64,000 bases of DNA, taken from Sphingomonas suaedae. Its GTDB lineage: Bacteria > Pseudomonadota > Alphaproteobacteria > Sphingomonadales > Sphingomonadaceae. The position numbers and the translations under genes are program-made. This document shows, piece by piece, positions 15,420 to 23,567 of the stretch (positions within the stretch are counted from its first letter, which is position 1; each line of letters begins with the position of its first letter). The notes below the pieces were generated by a model. The model ran no database searches, was not told the DNA's origin, and was given only the letters and a program-made list of their open reading frames with translations. The stretch is taken from NCBI RefSeq assembly GCF_007833215.1, contig NZ_CP042239.1, forward strand, positions 1,922,001 through 1,986,000, in the 5' to 3' direction.

Positions 15420-17783
15420 TCAGAAGTCGAACCCGACCCGCACGCCATAAGTGCGCGGCCGCGAGAAGCCCGCATTGAGCACGCGATCGGGGCCTGCCGC
15501 CACGAACGCACCGAATACCATCGGCCGCTCGTTCTCGAGATTCTGGACGAAGCCGGCGACGGAGAACTTCCGGTTCTCCGGACGATAGGTCAACGAAAGG
15601 TCGGTCTGCGTGAACGCCTTTTGCGTCAGGTCACGCTCGTTGAAGATCGTCAGGAAATACTTGCTCTTGAAGCGCGAGAAGGCGCTTGCCGTGATCGTGC
15701 CGGCCGATCCCAGGCTGAAGATATGGTCGTATCCGACCGAGATGACGACTTCCGGCGACATCGGCGGCGTGTTCCCGGCGAGGTTGGGCGCCTGCACGCC
15801 CGGCGTGACCGGATCGAGGTCGCCGACGCTGGCATCGTTCGGCGCGACGCAACCGCTGGCGGGGACGCAGATCACCGCATAGGCGGCGGCCAGGTCATCG
15901 AATTTCGCATTCAGATAGTTGAAGCTGCCGTAGAAGCGGTTCCACTGGTTGAGCTCGATGTCCCATTCCGCCTCGACGCCCCAGATCGTCGCCTTGCCGG
16001 CGTTGAAGATCTGGCCGCCCTTGGTGTTGTCGAGCAGCACGGCATTCTGCAGACCGGCATAGTCGTAATAGAAACCGGCCAGGTTGAACCGGTGCTGCTT
16101 GCGCTCGCCGAAGTCGAGTTTCATGCCGGTTTCATAGGCGGTGTTCTTCTCCGGCCCATAGGTGCCGACCGCGTCGAAGCCGCCGCCCTTGAAGCCGGTG
16201 CTGACCTTTGCATAGAACATGGTGCTGGCGTTGGGCTTGTAGTTCAGGCCCGCCAGCCAGCTGATATTATCCTCCGACTGGGCGAGGTTCAGCGTGACCG
16301 GCGCCGGAGTGGTCAGCGGGTTGGGTCCGGCGTTGAAGACGAAATTGTAGTTCTCGTACACCGCCTCGCGATCACCCTTGGTGTAGCGGATTCCGCCCTG
16401 CGCGGTCAGTTCCGCCGTGATCGGGACATCGACCTGGCCGAACACCGACCAGCTCTTGCTGACCACCGGCGACCGGCGGAAATAGGTGATGTAGCTGCCA
16501 TTCGGGCCGATGAAGGGATTGTGCAGCCCCTTCTCCTGGTTCAGCTCCTCGCGATAATAGAAGGCGCCGACCTGATAGAGGATGTTCCCGGCTTCGCCGT
16601 TGAGCCGCAATTCGTGGCTCTGGGTTTCGACCTTCGACCCGAAGTCGAGGAACACATAGGCGGGCGGCAGCGTCGGACGCTCGATCGAATCCGTGTGGCG
16701 ATAACCGCCGATATAGGTCACCGTCGCATCGCCGAGGTCATAGGCGATGCGACCGCGCACGGCTAGGGATTCCATCGACTGATAGCCAACCCCGGTGGTC
16801 GGGCCATTGTAGCTGCTACGGTCGATGTTCGCCAGGAAGTTGGTGTTGAGCGGGATGCACTGCGTGCCCGGCTGCAACGGCGCGACTTCGACATAGCCGC
16901 CCGATGCGCAGCCTGCGGTCGGTGCGTTGCCCGCCGCGTTCAAATCTACATAGGCGTAGTTTTCGAGAAGCGCGTAGCTGTCGGCATATTCGACCGCCGC
17001 ATCGATGCGCAGGTTGGTGGTCGGCTCGAACCGGACCGACAAGCGCCCGCCCTTGAGGTCCTGAGTACCGCTGCGGTCCGCATAGTTCGGCTGATAGGGC
17101 TTGCCGGCAAGCGGATTGCCAGCGCGCAGCCCAGCCATGTTCGGATGAAAGGTGTAACCCGTTCCGCGGTTCGAATAGATGCCCGACGCGCGGATCGCGA
17201 AGCCGTCTGAGATGGGCAGATCGACCCCGGCGTTCAGGATGATCTGGTCATAATTGCCGTAGCTCGCCGACCCGTTGACACTGAACGTGTCGCCCGGCTT
17301 GCGCGTGATGAAATTGACCGCACCCGCCGTTGCGTTGCGGCCGTAGAGCGTGCCTTGGGGCCCGCGCAGCACCTCGACGCGTTCGAGATCGAAGACCGCT
17401 GCGTTAAGCACCGTGGTGCGGTTGATGTACTCGCCATCGATGTTGATCGTGACCGAGGTGTCCTGCGTCTCATTGTTGCTGGCGGTGCCGATGCCGCGCA
17501 CCGCGACATAAGTATTCTGCTGGTCCTGCGTGATCTGAACACCCGACGCGACTCGGTCAAGCTCGCGCAGATCCGTCACACCGGCGTCCTGCAGGGCCTC
17601 GCCGGACACGACGTTGATGGCGATCGGCACGTCCTGCACGCTCTCGGCGCGGTTTTGTGCGGTGACGACGATTTCCTCGACATCCGAGGCCGGCGCCGAC
17701 GGCCTGTCCTGCGCCATGACTGGCGTAACGGCGAGTGCTGCGGTGCCCATCAACAGGCACGACTTGAACGTGAACATACCCAT
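15420..17783 (-). CDS. TonB-dependent outer-membrane receptor
   Basis: 787 residues. Signal peptide ending A-V-T-P-V-M-A-Q, TonB-box-like E-E-I-V-V-T-A-Q, a plug domain with V-E-V-L-R-G-P-Q-G-T-L-Y-G-R-N-A-T-A-G-A, and a 22-strand barrel ending in aromatic G-V-R-V-G-F-D-F. There is no STN extension, so it is a plain transporter. The plug type is the one sphingomonads use for aromatic and glycosidic substrates. Strong GGGAGGGG precedes two close ATGs (17783 and 17777). Operator site 3 lies about 47 bp upstream, and symporter and ThuA genes follow. Confidence 0.95.
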   Translation of the reverse strand: MGMFTFKSCLLMGTAALAVTPVMAQDRPSAPASDVEEIVVTAQNRAESVQDVPIAINVVSGEALQDAGVTDLRELDRVASGVQITQDQQNTYVAVRGIGTASNNETQDTSVTINIDGEYINRTTVLNAAVFDLERVEVLRGPQGTLYGRNATAGAVNFITRKPGDTFSVNGSASYGNYDQIILNAGVDLPISDGFAIRASGIYSNRGTGYTFHPNMAGLRAGNPLAGKPYQPNYADRSGTQDLKGGRLSVRFEPTTNLRIDAAVEYADSYALLENYAYVDLNAAGNAPTAGCASGGYVEVAPLQPGTQCIPLNTNFLANIDRSSYNGPTTGVGYQSMESLAVRGRIAYDLGDATVTYIGGYRHTDSIERPTLPPAYVFLDFGSKVETQSHELRLNGEAGNILYQVGAFYYREELNQEKGLHNPFIGPNGSYITYFRRSPVVSKSWSVFGQVDVPITAELTAQGGIRYTKGDREAVYENYNFVFNAGPNPLTTPAPVTLNLAQSEDNISWLAGLNYKPNASTMFYAKVSTGFKGGGFDAVGTYGPEKNTAYETGMKLDFGERKQHRFNLAGFYYDYAGLQNAVLLDNTKGGQIFNAGKATIWGVEAEWDIELNQWNRFYGSFNYLNAKFDDLAAAYAVICVPASGCVAPNDASVGDLDPVTPGVQAPNLAGNTPPMSPEVVISVGYDHIFSLGSAGTITASAFSRFKSKYFLTIFNERDLTQKAFTQTDLSLTYRPENRKFSVAGFVQNLENERPMVFGAFVAAGPDRVLNAGFSRPRTYGVRVGFDF

Positions 17784-17829
17784 TATCCCCTCCCAATTTA
17801 AGCGCGGGTAACGTCCCGCGTCTACTAAA

Positions 17830-17845
17830 TAGAACCATTATTTTA
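17830..17845. promoter_or_regulatory. Palindromic operator site 3
   Basis: TAGAAC-CATT-ATTTTA upstream of the TonB receptor, with outer flanks ACTAAA and TTTAGT that extend the symmetry. It shares the consensus of the other sites with one substitution in the right arm. Confidence 0.55.
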
Positions 17846-17863
17846 GTTTTGTTTAAGTCCGAG

Positions 17864-18430
17864 TCAAGCCGCCCTGGAAAGGCCGACCGGCCGCAATAAC
17901 TGACGCGCAAGCGCCTCGATCTGGACTGCGATATGAGCGTCGACGAGGGCACCCTCGGCATCGAAAGGACGCTGCTCGACCGAATTGATTGCGATGCCGA
18001 GCGGCGTCGGCCAGCCGCGCATCGCATGGGTGACCCCGCGCAGCGCCGCGAGCGTCACGCCCGTCGCCTGCCACCCCGCGGCCGATACAATGAGCCCGAC
18101 CGGTCGTGCGTCGAAATAGGGGCGATCGTCGCGGGCAGTTTCCTCCAGCAAATCGATCGCGTTCTTGACCAGCCCGGAAATGCCGCCGTGATAGCCGGGA
18201 GAGGCGATGACGATCGCGTCAGCCTCCCGCACCGCGTCGACCAGGGCTTGCTCCGCCGCACACCGTGTCGGCGCGCCGGGGTCGTAATGCGGCAGTTGTG
18301 CCAGGAACGGCCCGTCGAACATCGTCGTGTCGGCGCCTTGCGCGCCGCAGCAATCGAGTACGGCGCGCGCGAGCCGCTCGCTCGACGACCCCGCCCGCAA
18401 CGTGCCGCCGATGCCGACGATCCGCGTCAC
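17864..18430 (-). CDS. NAD(P)H-dependent FMN reductase
   Basis: 188 residues starting at a GTG (18430) whose bases overlap the stop of the upstream LLM gene as GTGA, a classic coupled start. The flavodoxin-like fold is shown by G-I-G-G-T-L-R-A-G-S-S-S-E (FMN phosphate loop) and S-P-G-Y-H-G-G-I-S-G-L-V-K-N-A-I-D, typical of SsuE/ArsH-type reductases. It most likely supplies reduced FMN to the LLM monooxygenase encoded just upstream. Sequence upstream of the GTG in the same frame belongs to the LLM gene. Confidence 0.88.
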   Translation of the reverse strand: MTRIVGIGGTLRAGSSSERLARAVLDCCGAQGADTTMFDGPFLAQLPHYDPGAPTRCAAEQALVDAVREADAIVIASPGYHGGISGLVKNAIDLLEETARDDRPYFDARPVGLIVSAAGWQATGVTLAALRGVTHAMRGWPTPLGIAINSVEQRPFDAEGALVDAHIAVQIEALARQLLRPVGLSRAA

Positions 18431-19536
18431 GCGCGACCGCCGCCGAATGCGGGCATGACCTTCCGCGACAGGAGATCGAGCGTCTGGTTGCCCAGGCGAA
18501 GGCGCTCTTCCGTCAGCGGCCCGGTCACGGTTCCGCACAGGATGTTGCCGATGCCCAAAGCCTGATAGGGTTTCAGATGCTCAATCACGGTCTCCGGTGA
18601 ACCATAGAGGCACCAGGTACCGATCCAGTCATCGGTGAGCGCATTCGGTGTGCGATCCGTCTTGCGATTGGCATCGTCGGATTCCGCGCGGGCGTTGAAT
18701 TCGGCTTCGCGCTCGATCGCGTCCTGATAGGACCGCAGGATCACCATCAACTCGTCCCGGGCCTGCTCGTCGGTTTCGGCGACGTGCACGGCCTGATAGG
18801 TGTGCGTCGTCCAGTCGAGCGCAGATGCGATCGTGGGCGCGTCATGTCCTGCCTCATCCAGCATCGCGCGATAGGCGTCGAAATACTTCTTCACATGGAT
18901 AAAGGGTTCGGTCCCACCGATGTTCGGCGGGGTGAAGGCCGGGATGAACGCCGGCCAGCCGTGCGTCGCGGCGCGGCGCGCACTGCTTTCCTTCATCGCA
19001 ACCGGCATCAGGCGGGCATGGCCCGGCGTGTAGGCCGCGGGCGCGATCCGCTGGAGCACGCGCCCCTGGTGCGGGCCATTGTCGATCTCGATCGCCGGGT
19101 CTTCCATGCCCTTGGCCCAGAGTTGCTCGGCCAGTTCGAGGTTACGTTCGGAGACGGTGCCGGCATCCTTGTAGTTGACGCCGAACCCGATCATCTCCTC
19201 GGGCGTCGTCCCGCTGCCCACGCCGACCAGCAGCTTGCCGTCGGTGATCTGATCCAACAGATTGATCCGCTCGACGAAGCGCACCGGGTGATGCAGCGGC
19301 ACCGACACCACCGAAAAGCCGAAGTGTATCTCGGGCATCTTCGCCGCGAGATAGGCGGCGAAGATGAAGCTGTCGCTGGCCAGCGGCATGTACCCGTTGA
19401 AATGGTGGTCCGGCATGAAGATCGCAGAGAACCCCCGGTCCCGTGCCAGGATGGCATGGGTCTCCAGGTCGTGCATCAACTGCCGGTCATCCTCCGGACG
19501 CATCGACCGCGCGTTAAGAAACACCGAGAACCGCAT
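18427..19536 (-). CDS. LLM-class flavin-dependent monooxygenase
   Basis: 369 residues from the ATG at 19536, preceded by AGGAGGGG. The bacterial-luciferase-like TIM barrel is shown by F-M-P-D-H-H-F near the start, V-G-V-G-S-G-T-T-P-E-E and P-V-A-M-K-E-S-S-A-R-R-A. Such enzymes oxygenate their substrate using FMNH2 from a partner reductase, here the GTGA-overlapping gene. Lying between a TonB receptor and an aromatic-type amidohydrolase, it may act on the aglycone. It is divergent from the TetR gene and has the degenerate operator 4 about 42 bp upstream. Confidence 0.9.
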   Translation of the reverse strand: MRFSVFLNARSMRPEDDRQLMHDLETHAILARDRGFSAIFMPDHHFNGYMPLASDSFIFAAYLAAKMPEIHFGFSVVSVPLHHPVRFVERINLLDQITDGKLLVGVGSGTTPEEMIGFGVNYKDAGTVSERNLELAEQLWAKGMEDPAIEIDNGPHQGRVLQRIAPAAYTPGHARLMPVAMKESSARRAATHGWPAFIPAFTPPNIGGTEPFIHVKKYFDAYRAMLDEAGHDAPTIASALDWTTHTYQAVHVAETDEQARDELMVILRSYQDAIEREAEFNARAESDDANRKTDRTPNALTDDWIGTWCLYGSPETVIEHLKPYQALGIGNILCGTVTGPLTEERLRLGNQTLDLLSRKVMPAFGGGRA

Positions 19537-19577
19537 TACCCCTCCTAGCGAATCAGAATGTTCGCGCATTTAGAAAT

Positions 19578-19594
19578 TAGAATTGACGTTCCTA
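19578..19594. promoter_or_regulatory. Degenerate palindromic operator site 4
   Basis: TAGAAT-TGACG-TTCCTA in the AT-rich divergent gap between the LLM gene and the TetR gene. The left arm is perfect; the right arm has an extra base and mismatches. A wider imperfect repeat, TAGAAAT (19571-19577) with ATTTCTTA (19602-19609), surrounds it. The placement suggests autoregulation. Confidence 0.4.
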
Positions 19595-19608
19595 TTTTGA
19601 TATTTCTT

Positions 19609-20289
19609 ATGGCGAGCATGTCAAGCCCATCGGAATCCCCGACCCAGACGCTCGCCGACAGCGCGATCAGCCGCGCACCGCGTCAGGGACGCAGCCTCGC
19701 TTCGTTTCGTCGTATGCTGGATGCCACGAAGGCGCTGATGCTCGAGCGGGGCAGCGAGGACTTCACGCTTCAGGATGTGAGCGATCGCGGCGCGGTGTCG
19801 ATCGGTTCGATCTACCTGCGCTTCGAAAGCAAGGATCGCCTGCTCCATGCCGTGATCGCGGAGGAGCTTCAGAATATCGTCGAAAAGGAGCGTGAACTGA
19901 TCGAGGGCATCCTGGCCCAATCGAGTTCGCTCGCCGATTTCCTGCCGCGCTATGTCGACGGCTATAGCGGCTTCCTGGCCACCCATGCCCAGTTGCTCCG
20001 CACGATCATGCAGCGCGCGTCGCTCGATCCCGCGGTCTCCGCGCCAGGCCGCGAGACGGCGCAAAAGTCGGCGGACTTGTCGGCGAAGGCGATCCTCACC
20101 TTCCGCGACGAGATCCGCGCCAAGGATGCCGAACGCCGCGCCCATGCCGTCTTCCGCATCGTGTTCGCCACCGCCGCGCGGCAGTTCGGCCTCGGCTCGA
20201 CCGCCGAGTCGGCGGACGACAAGATCTGGGACACGGTGAAGTCGGAATTGTCGGTCATGGCGCTCGCCTACCTGCAATATGAGGGCTGA
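19609..20289 (+). CDS. TetR/AcrR-family transcriptional regulator
   Basis: 226 residues from the ATG at 19609; ATGs at 19558 and 19618 are alternatives and none has a strong Shine-Dalgarno. The N-terminal helix-turn-helix reads F-T-L-Q-D-V-S-D-R-G-A-V-S followed by I-G-S-I-Y-L-R-F-E-S-K-D-R-L-L, the standard TetR recognition helix and its flank. The C-terminal half is a helical ligand-binding domain. It is the only regulator encoded within the island and is flanked on both sides by copies of the shared palindrome, so it is the best candidate to bind all five sites. The ligand is unknown. Confidence 0.92.
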   Translation: MASMSSPSESPTQTLADSAISRAPRQGRSLASFRRMLDATKALMLERGSEDFTLQDVSDRGAVSIGSIYLRFESKDRLLHAVIAEELQNIVEKERELIEGILAQSSSLADFLPRYVDGYSGFLATHAQLLRTIMQRASLDPAVSAPGRETAQKSADLSAKAILTFRDEIRAKDAERRAHAVFRIVFATAARQFGLGSTAESADDKIWDTVKSELSVMALAYLQYEG

Positions 20290-20345
20290 CCGGGCCCCCT
20301 GCCCCATCCCATTGTCATCGCCGCTAACTCCGCCTATCAGGATAT

Positions 20346-20361
20346 AAGAATCTATATTCTA
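20346..20361. promoter_or_regulatory. Palindromic operator site 5
   Basis: aAGAAT-CTAT-ATTCTa, a perfect AGAAT/ATTCT repeat almost identical to site 1. It lies downstream of the TetR gene and upstream of the amidohydrolase and TIM-barrel genes, which would bring that rightward operon into the regulon. Confidence 0.6.
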
Positions 20362-20374
20362 GTTAGGTGAGGAT

Positions 20375-20527
20375 ATGGCCGAAGGCCGCAATCTGGCCGG
20401 CCCGTGCGCGGCGTTCAGCGACCATCGCGCGAGGCGTGATCGCGACCCTTCTCTCCTGCCACCTTATCTGATCGCCGATGCCGGGCTGGGTCGCACGCGC
20501 AATTCGGTCGCGTCGCCCACGCCATAA
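20375..20527 (+). CDS. Possible 50-residue leader ORF
   Basis: An ATG preceded by AGGTGAGG, 14 bp after operator site 5, opens a 50-codon frame ending in TAA 31 bp before the amidohydrolase start. The predicted peptide is Arg-, Ala- and Pro-rich and has no recognisable domain. It may be a leader peptide or chance; position and ribosome site are its only support. Confidence 0.25.
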   Translation: MAEGRNLAGPCAAFSDHRARRDRDPSLLPPYLIADAGLGRTRNSVASPTP

Positions 20528-20558
20528 AGCTTCGCGTTTCTCGCAGGGAGAGCCATCG

Positions 20559-21650
20559 ATGAACCTGTCACGCCGCACCCTGATCGCCGCGACCGCGGCG
20601 ACGGCCACGCTCCCCGCAACGGCGGCGCCGCGCGGACGCATGCGCCGCATCGCGACCGAGGAAGGCTTTTCGACCCCGGAGCTGATCGATGCGATCGACG
20701 CGTACATGGCCACGCGCGGCGACGAGGAGCCGGGCCTGAAGGCAATGATCGGCGGCGGCAAATATCCACGCTGGCCGCGCTTGCTCGATCCCGAGGTGCG
20801 CCTCAAGGATATGGCGCGATCTGGCGTCGACATGCAGGTCATCATGGTGAACTCGCCCGGCGTCCAGATTTTTGATCCGGCGCAGGCGACCGAGCTCGCC
20901 CGGTCGATCAACGAGCGCGCACTGACGTGGATGCGCCGCTGGCCCGACAAGTTCGCCCCGCTGGCCGCCATTGCGCCACAGGCCCCGGCGCAGGCGGCGC
21001 AAGAACTCGAGCGCGCGGTGCGCGCCGGGCTCAAGGGCGCGGTGGTGAACTCGCACACCAAGGGCCGTTATCTCGACGAGCGCGACTATTGGCCCATTTT
21101 CGAGGCCGCACAGGCGCTCGACGTGCCGATCTATATCCACCCGCGCGATCCCGCGCCGCCCGCGCTGCCGGCCTATGCGGCACGCGGACTGGAAGGTGCG
21201 GTCTGGGGCTATGCGGCGGAGACGTCGCTGCACATCCTGCGGCTGATCATGGCCGGAGTGTTCGACACCTTTCCCCGGCTGCGCATCGTGATCGGTCATA
21301 ATGGCGAGGCGATCCCCTTCTATCTCGACCGGATCGACAATCGGTACCGGGTCATGCACGGCGGCGGTCTCGGTCCCCTCAAGCGCAGCCCGGCGACCGT
21401 CTTTCGCGAGAATTTCTGGATCACCACGAGCGGCACCAACTGGTCGCCCGCGGTCCGCACTTGTCAGGAGATCCTGGGTGCGGACCGCGTGCTGTTCGCG
21501 GTCGACTATCCGTTCGAGGACGAGGATGACGCGGTTGCGAAGGCAGCCGCCATACCGATGTCGCGCGCCGACGCCGCCTTGTTCTTTCACCGCAATGCCG
21601 AGCGCGTCTTCAAGCTGCCCGCGGGGGGCGAACGCGCGGCGCCAGCTTGA
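20559..21650 (+). CDS. Exported amidohydrolase, ACMSD/resorcylate-decarboxylase-like
   Basis: 363 residues from the ATG at 20559 (GGGAGAG upstream). S-R-R-T-L-I-A-A plus a hydrophobic run to A-T-A-A-P looks like a Tat signal. The amidohydrolase barrel has the late metal ligands I-H-P-R-D-P, I-G-H-N-G-E and F-A-V-D-Y-P, as in gamma-resorcylate and 2,3-dihydroxybenzoate decarboxylases. The usual N-terminal E-x-H metal motif reads E-E-G-F (residues 34-37), so the His is missing. That suggests altered metal binding or a hydrolase role. Aromatic acid release or decarboxylation outside the cytoplasm is a guess. Confidence 0.8.
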   Translation: MNLSRRTLIAATAATATLPATAAPRGRMRRIATEEGFSTPELIDAIDAYMATRGDEEPGLKAMIGGGKYPRWPRLLDPEVRLKDMARSGVDMQVIMVNSPGVQIFDPAQATELARSINERALTWMRRWPDKFAPLAAIAPQAPAQAAQELERAVRAGLKGAVVNSHTKGRYLDERDYWPIFEAAQALDVPIYIHPRDPAPPALPAYAARGLEGAVWGYAAETSLHILRLIMAGVFDTFPRLRIVIGHNGEAIPFYLDRIDNRYRVMHGGGLGPLKRSPATVFRENFWITTSGTNWSPAVRTCQEILGADRVLFAVDYPFEDEDDAVAKAAAIPMSRADAALFFHRNAERVFKLPAGGERAAPA

Positions 21651-21757
21651 TCTTCCCGCCGAATAGCCCTAGGTCGCGATGACAAAATAGCGGGCCTGAA
21701 CCCGCCAGGCATACGAGTGCGATTGCACCACGGGGCCGTAGAACAGGAGAGATTCCT

Positions 21758-22531
21758 TTGTCTGCGGCATATCCATTATCCAGTTGTATCGAATGGCAGT
21801 TCGCCGACGCCGGCGACCTCGACGCGCGGTTGCGCGCGGCCAGGGCGGCGGGCTTCGAACTGGCCGAATTCCATCTCTGGCGCGACAAGCCGGTCGACGC
21901 GCTGGCGACCGCGCTCGCCGAAACCGGGATGCGACTGACCAGCCTGTGCGTCGATCCGCGCCGCTCGATCGTCGATCCGGGGGAGCGTGACGAGATGGTC
22001 GATGCGGTGCGTGAGACGATCGCCGCGACGGCGGTGCTCGGCAAGCCGAACCTGATCGTCGCGTCGGGCTTCCGCGTCGAGGGGATGAGCGAGGAGGAGC
22101 ATTTCGCGAACGCCGTGGCGGCGCTGCGCGCCGCTGCCGATCTGGCCGAGGAAGCGGGCGTTATGCTGCTGCTCGAACCGCTCAACACCCGGCTGTTCGC
22201 CACCATGTATCTTGTCAGCACCACGCTTGGCTTGGATCTGGTCGAGGCGGTCGACAGCCCCAACCTGCGCCTGCTCTACGATGTCTGGCACAGCGCCGTG
22301 ATGGGTGAGGATATGGCGCAGGTACTGGCCGGGCGCATGCATCTCGTCGCCCATGTGCAGGTCGCCGACATGCCCGACCGCAACGAACCCGGCACGGGGA
22401 ACGTCGATTGGGACCAGGTCAGGCAGACGCTGCGCGACCTTGGCTATGCGGGCGCGATCGGGCTCGAATATTTCCCGACGATGCCGATGGATCAGTCGCT
22501 CGCCCAGTCGCGGCGAATGCTCGCCGACTAA
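21758..22531 (+). CDS. Hydroxypyruvate-isomerase-like TIM-barrel protein
   Basis: 257 residues from a TTG start at 21758, preceded by AGGAG at good spacing; no ATG lies nearby in frame. The sequence fits the Hyi subgroup of the xylose-isomerase-like superfamily: L-L-L-E-P-L-N-T-R (metal Glu), L-L-Y-D-V-W-H-S, V-A-H-V-Q-V-A-D and I-G-L-E-Y-F-P supply the expected metal and substrate residues. It is the first of three tandem TIM-barrel genes. It may isomerise a short keto-acid or keto-sugar formed later in the pathway. Confidence 0.82.
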   Translation: MSAAYPLSSCIEWQFADAGDLDARLRAARAAGFELAEFHLWRDKPVDALATALAETGMRLTSLCVDPRRSIVDPGERDEMVDAVRETIAATAVLGKPNLIVASGFRVEGMSEEEHFANAVAALRAAADLAEEAGVMLLLEPLNTRLFATMYLVSTTLGLDLVEAVDSPNLRLLYDVWHSAVMGEDMAQVLAGRMHLVAHVQVADMPDRNEPGTGNVDWDQVRQTLRDLGYAGAIGLEYFPTMPMDQSLAQSRRMLAD

Positions 22532-22578
22532 AGCTCGGCCCCGCTGCCAGCCGCCATCGTCGGCGGCGCCTCAGACAA

Positions 22579-23547
22579 ATGGATTGCGTGATGAACAGCG
22601 ACCAGATCTCGATCAGCCTCGACCTGATCAACCGCCACTATCAGGAGCCGAACCGCAACCGGTTCGAAAGCCGATATTTCTGGGAAGAACTCTACTCCCT
22701 GATCAGCGCGAGTGGGTTTCGCGCGATTGAAATCCCGTATGAACCGGTGTGGCAGTTCGGCGGGCGCAGCGGCGTGCCGATGAACCGCTATTGCGTCGAA
22801 ACCAAATATGAATCGGCCGACGGATATCGCGCGGCGCTGGCAGAGCGTGGCATCGACCGGGTCGCGGGGGTGATGTTCGACCCGAACCTGTTCATGCGCA
22901 ACGACAATCTCGACTTCTTCTTCGGCGCGAGCGGGCATTTCGCCGGCGAGGCCGTGGCCCATGCCGCTGCACTGGGGGCCGACTACATCGCGATCAGCCC
23001 CTCCCCCTATTACGGGCGCGCAGCCCATTATCACCCCGATCTCGAAGCGAAGTCCGCGGGCTTTACCGAGCGCGTGACCGATGCGCTGCGCGGACTGGCG
23101 GACAAGGCGGCATCATCGGGCGTCACGCTGGTGCTGCGCAACGACTATTGGAGCCTGTTTCGCGGGGAACGGATCCTTCCGCTGCTCGACGCGCTGCCAG
23201 CGGGCGTCAAACTCGACGTCGACACTGCCAGCCTGACGATCGCTGGGGTCGATCCGGCAGCGTTCATCGCCGCGCACAAGAGTCGCATCGGCTGCGTCCA
23301 CCTGACCGACACAAGTTTCGTCGACACGAACGAGACGTGGAAAACGCCCAATCCCGAATTCCCCGAGCATCGCGCGACGCAGGTGTTTCGCGACCCGGGT
23401 ACCGGCGGGGTCGACATCCCCGGCATCGTCGCGCTGCTCGGTCGGCAGGCCTATGACGGGCCGGTCGTCTTCAGCGCCCGACAGACGCGCGACCCTTTCC
23501 GCGCGCTGCTGCGGATCCGCACCCTTCTCGACCAACTGCTGAATTAA
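22579..23547 (+). CDS. Sugar isomerase/epimerase-like TIM-barrel protein
   Basis: About 322 residues from the ATG at 22579; an ATG at 22591 is equally possible and neither has a strong ribosome site. The N-terminus S-I-S-L-D-L-I-N-R-H-Y and the downstream L-V-L-R-N-D-Y, K-L-D-V-D-T-A-S-L and C-V-H-L-T-D-T segments fit the xylose-isomerase-like barrel, but the first metal Glu position reads R-N-D. The final V-F-S-A-R-Q lacks the usual acidic E-x-E pair, so the metal site may be changed. It is the second of three tandem barrels. Function unknown. Confidence 0.75.
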   Translation: MDCVMNSDQISISLDLINRHYQEPNRNRFESRYFWEELYSLISASGFRAIEIPYEPVWQFGGRSGVPMNRYCVETKYESADGYRAALAERGIDRVAGVMFDPNLFMRNDNLDFFFGASGHFAGEAVAHAAALGADYIAISPSPYYGRAAHYHPDLEAKSAGFTERVTDALRGLADKAASSGVTLVLRNDYWSLFRGERILPLLDALPAGVKLDVDTASLTIAGVDPAAFIAAHKSRIGCVHLTDTSFVDTNETWKTPNPEFPEHRATQVFRDPGTGGVDIPGIVALLGRQAYDGPVVFSARQTRDPFRALLRIRTLLDQLLN

Positions 23548-23567
23548 GACGGACGGAGCCTTCCGCG

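Noticed and set aside
21690..21705. Short GCGGG/CCCGC hairpin between the amidohydrolase and first tandem barrel gene
   Set aside because: Only five base pairs and no T-run; too weak to call a terminator.
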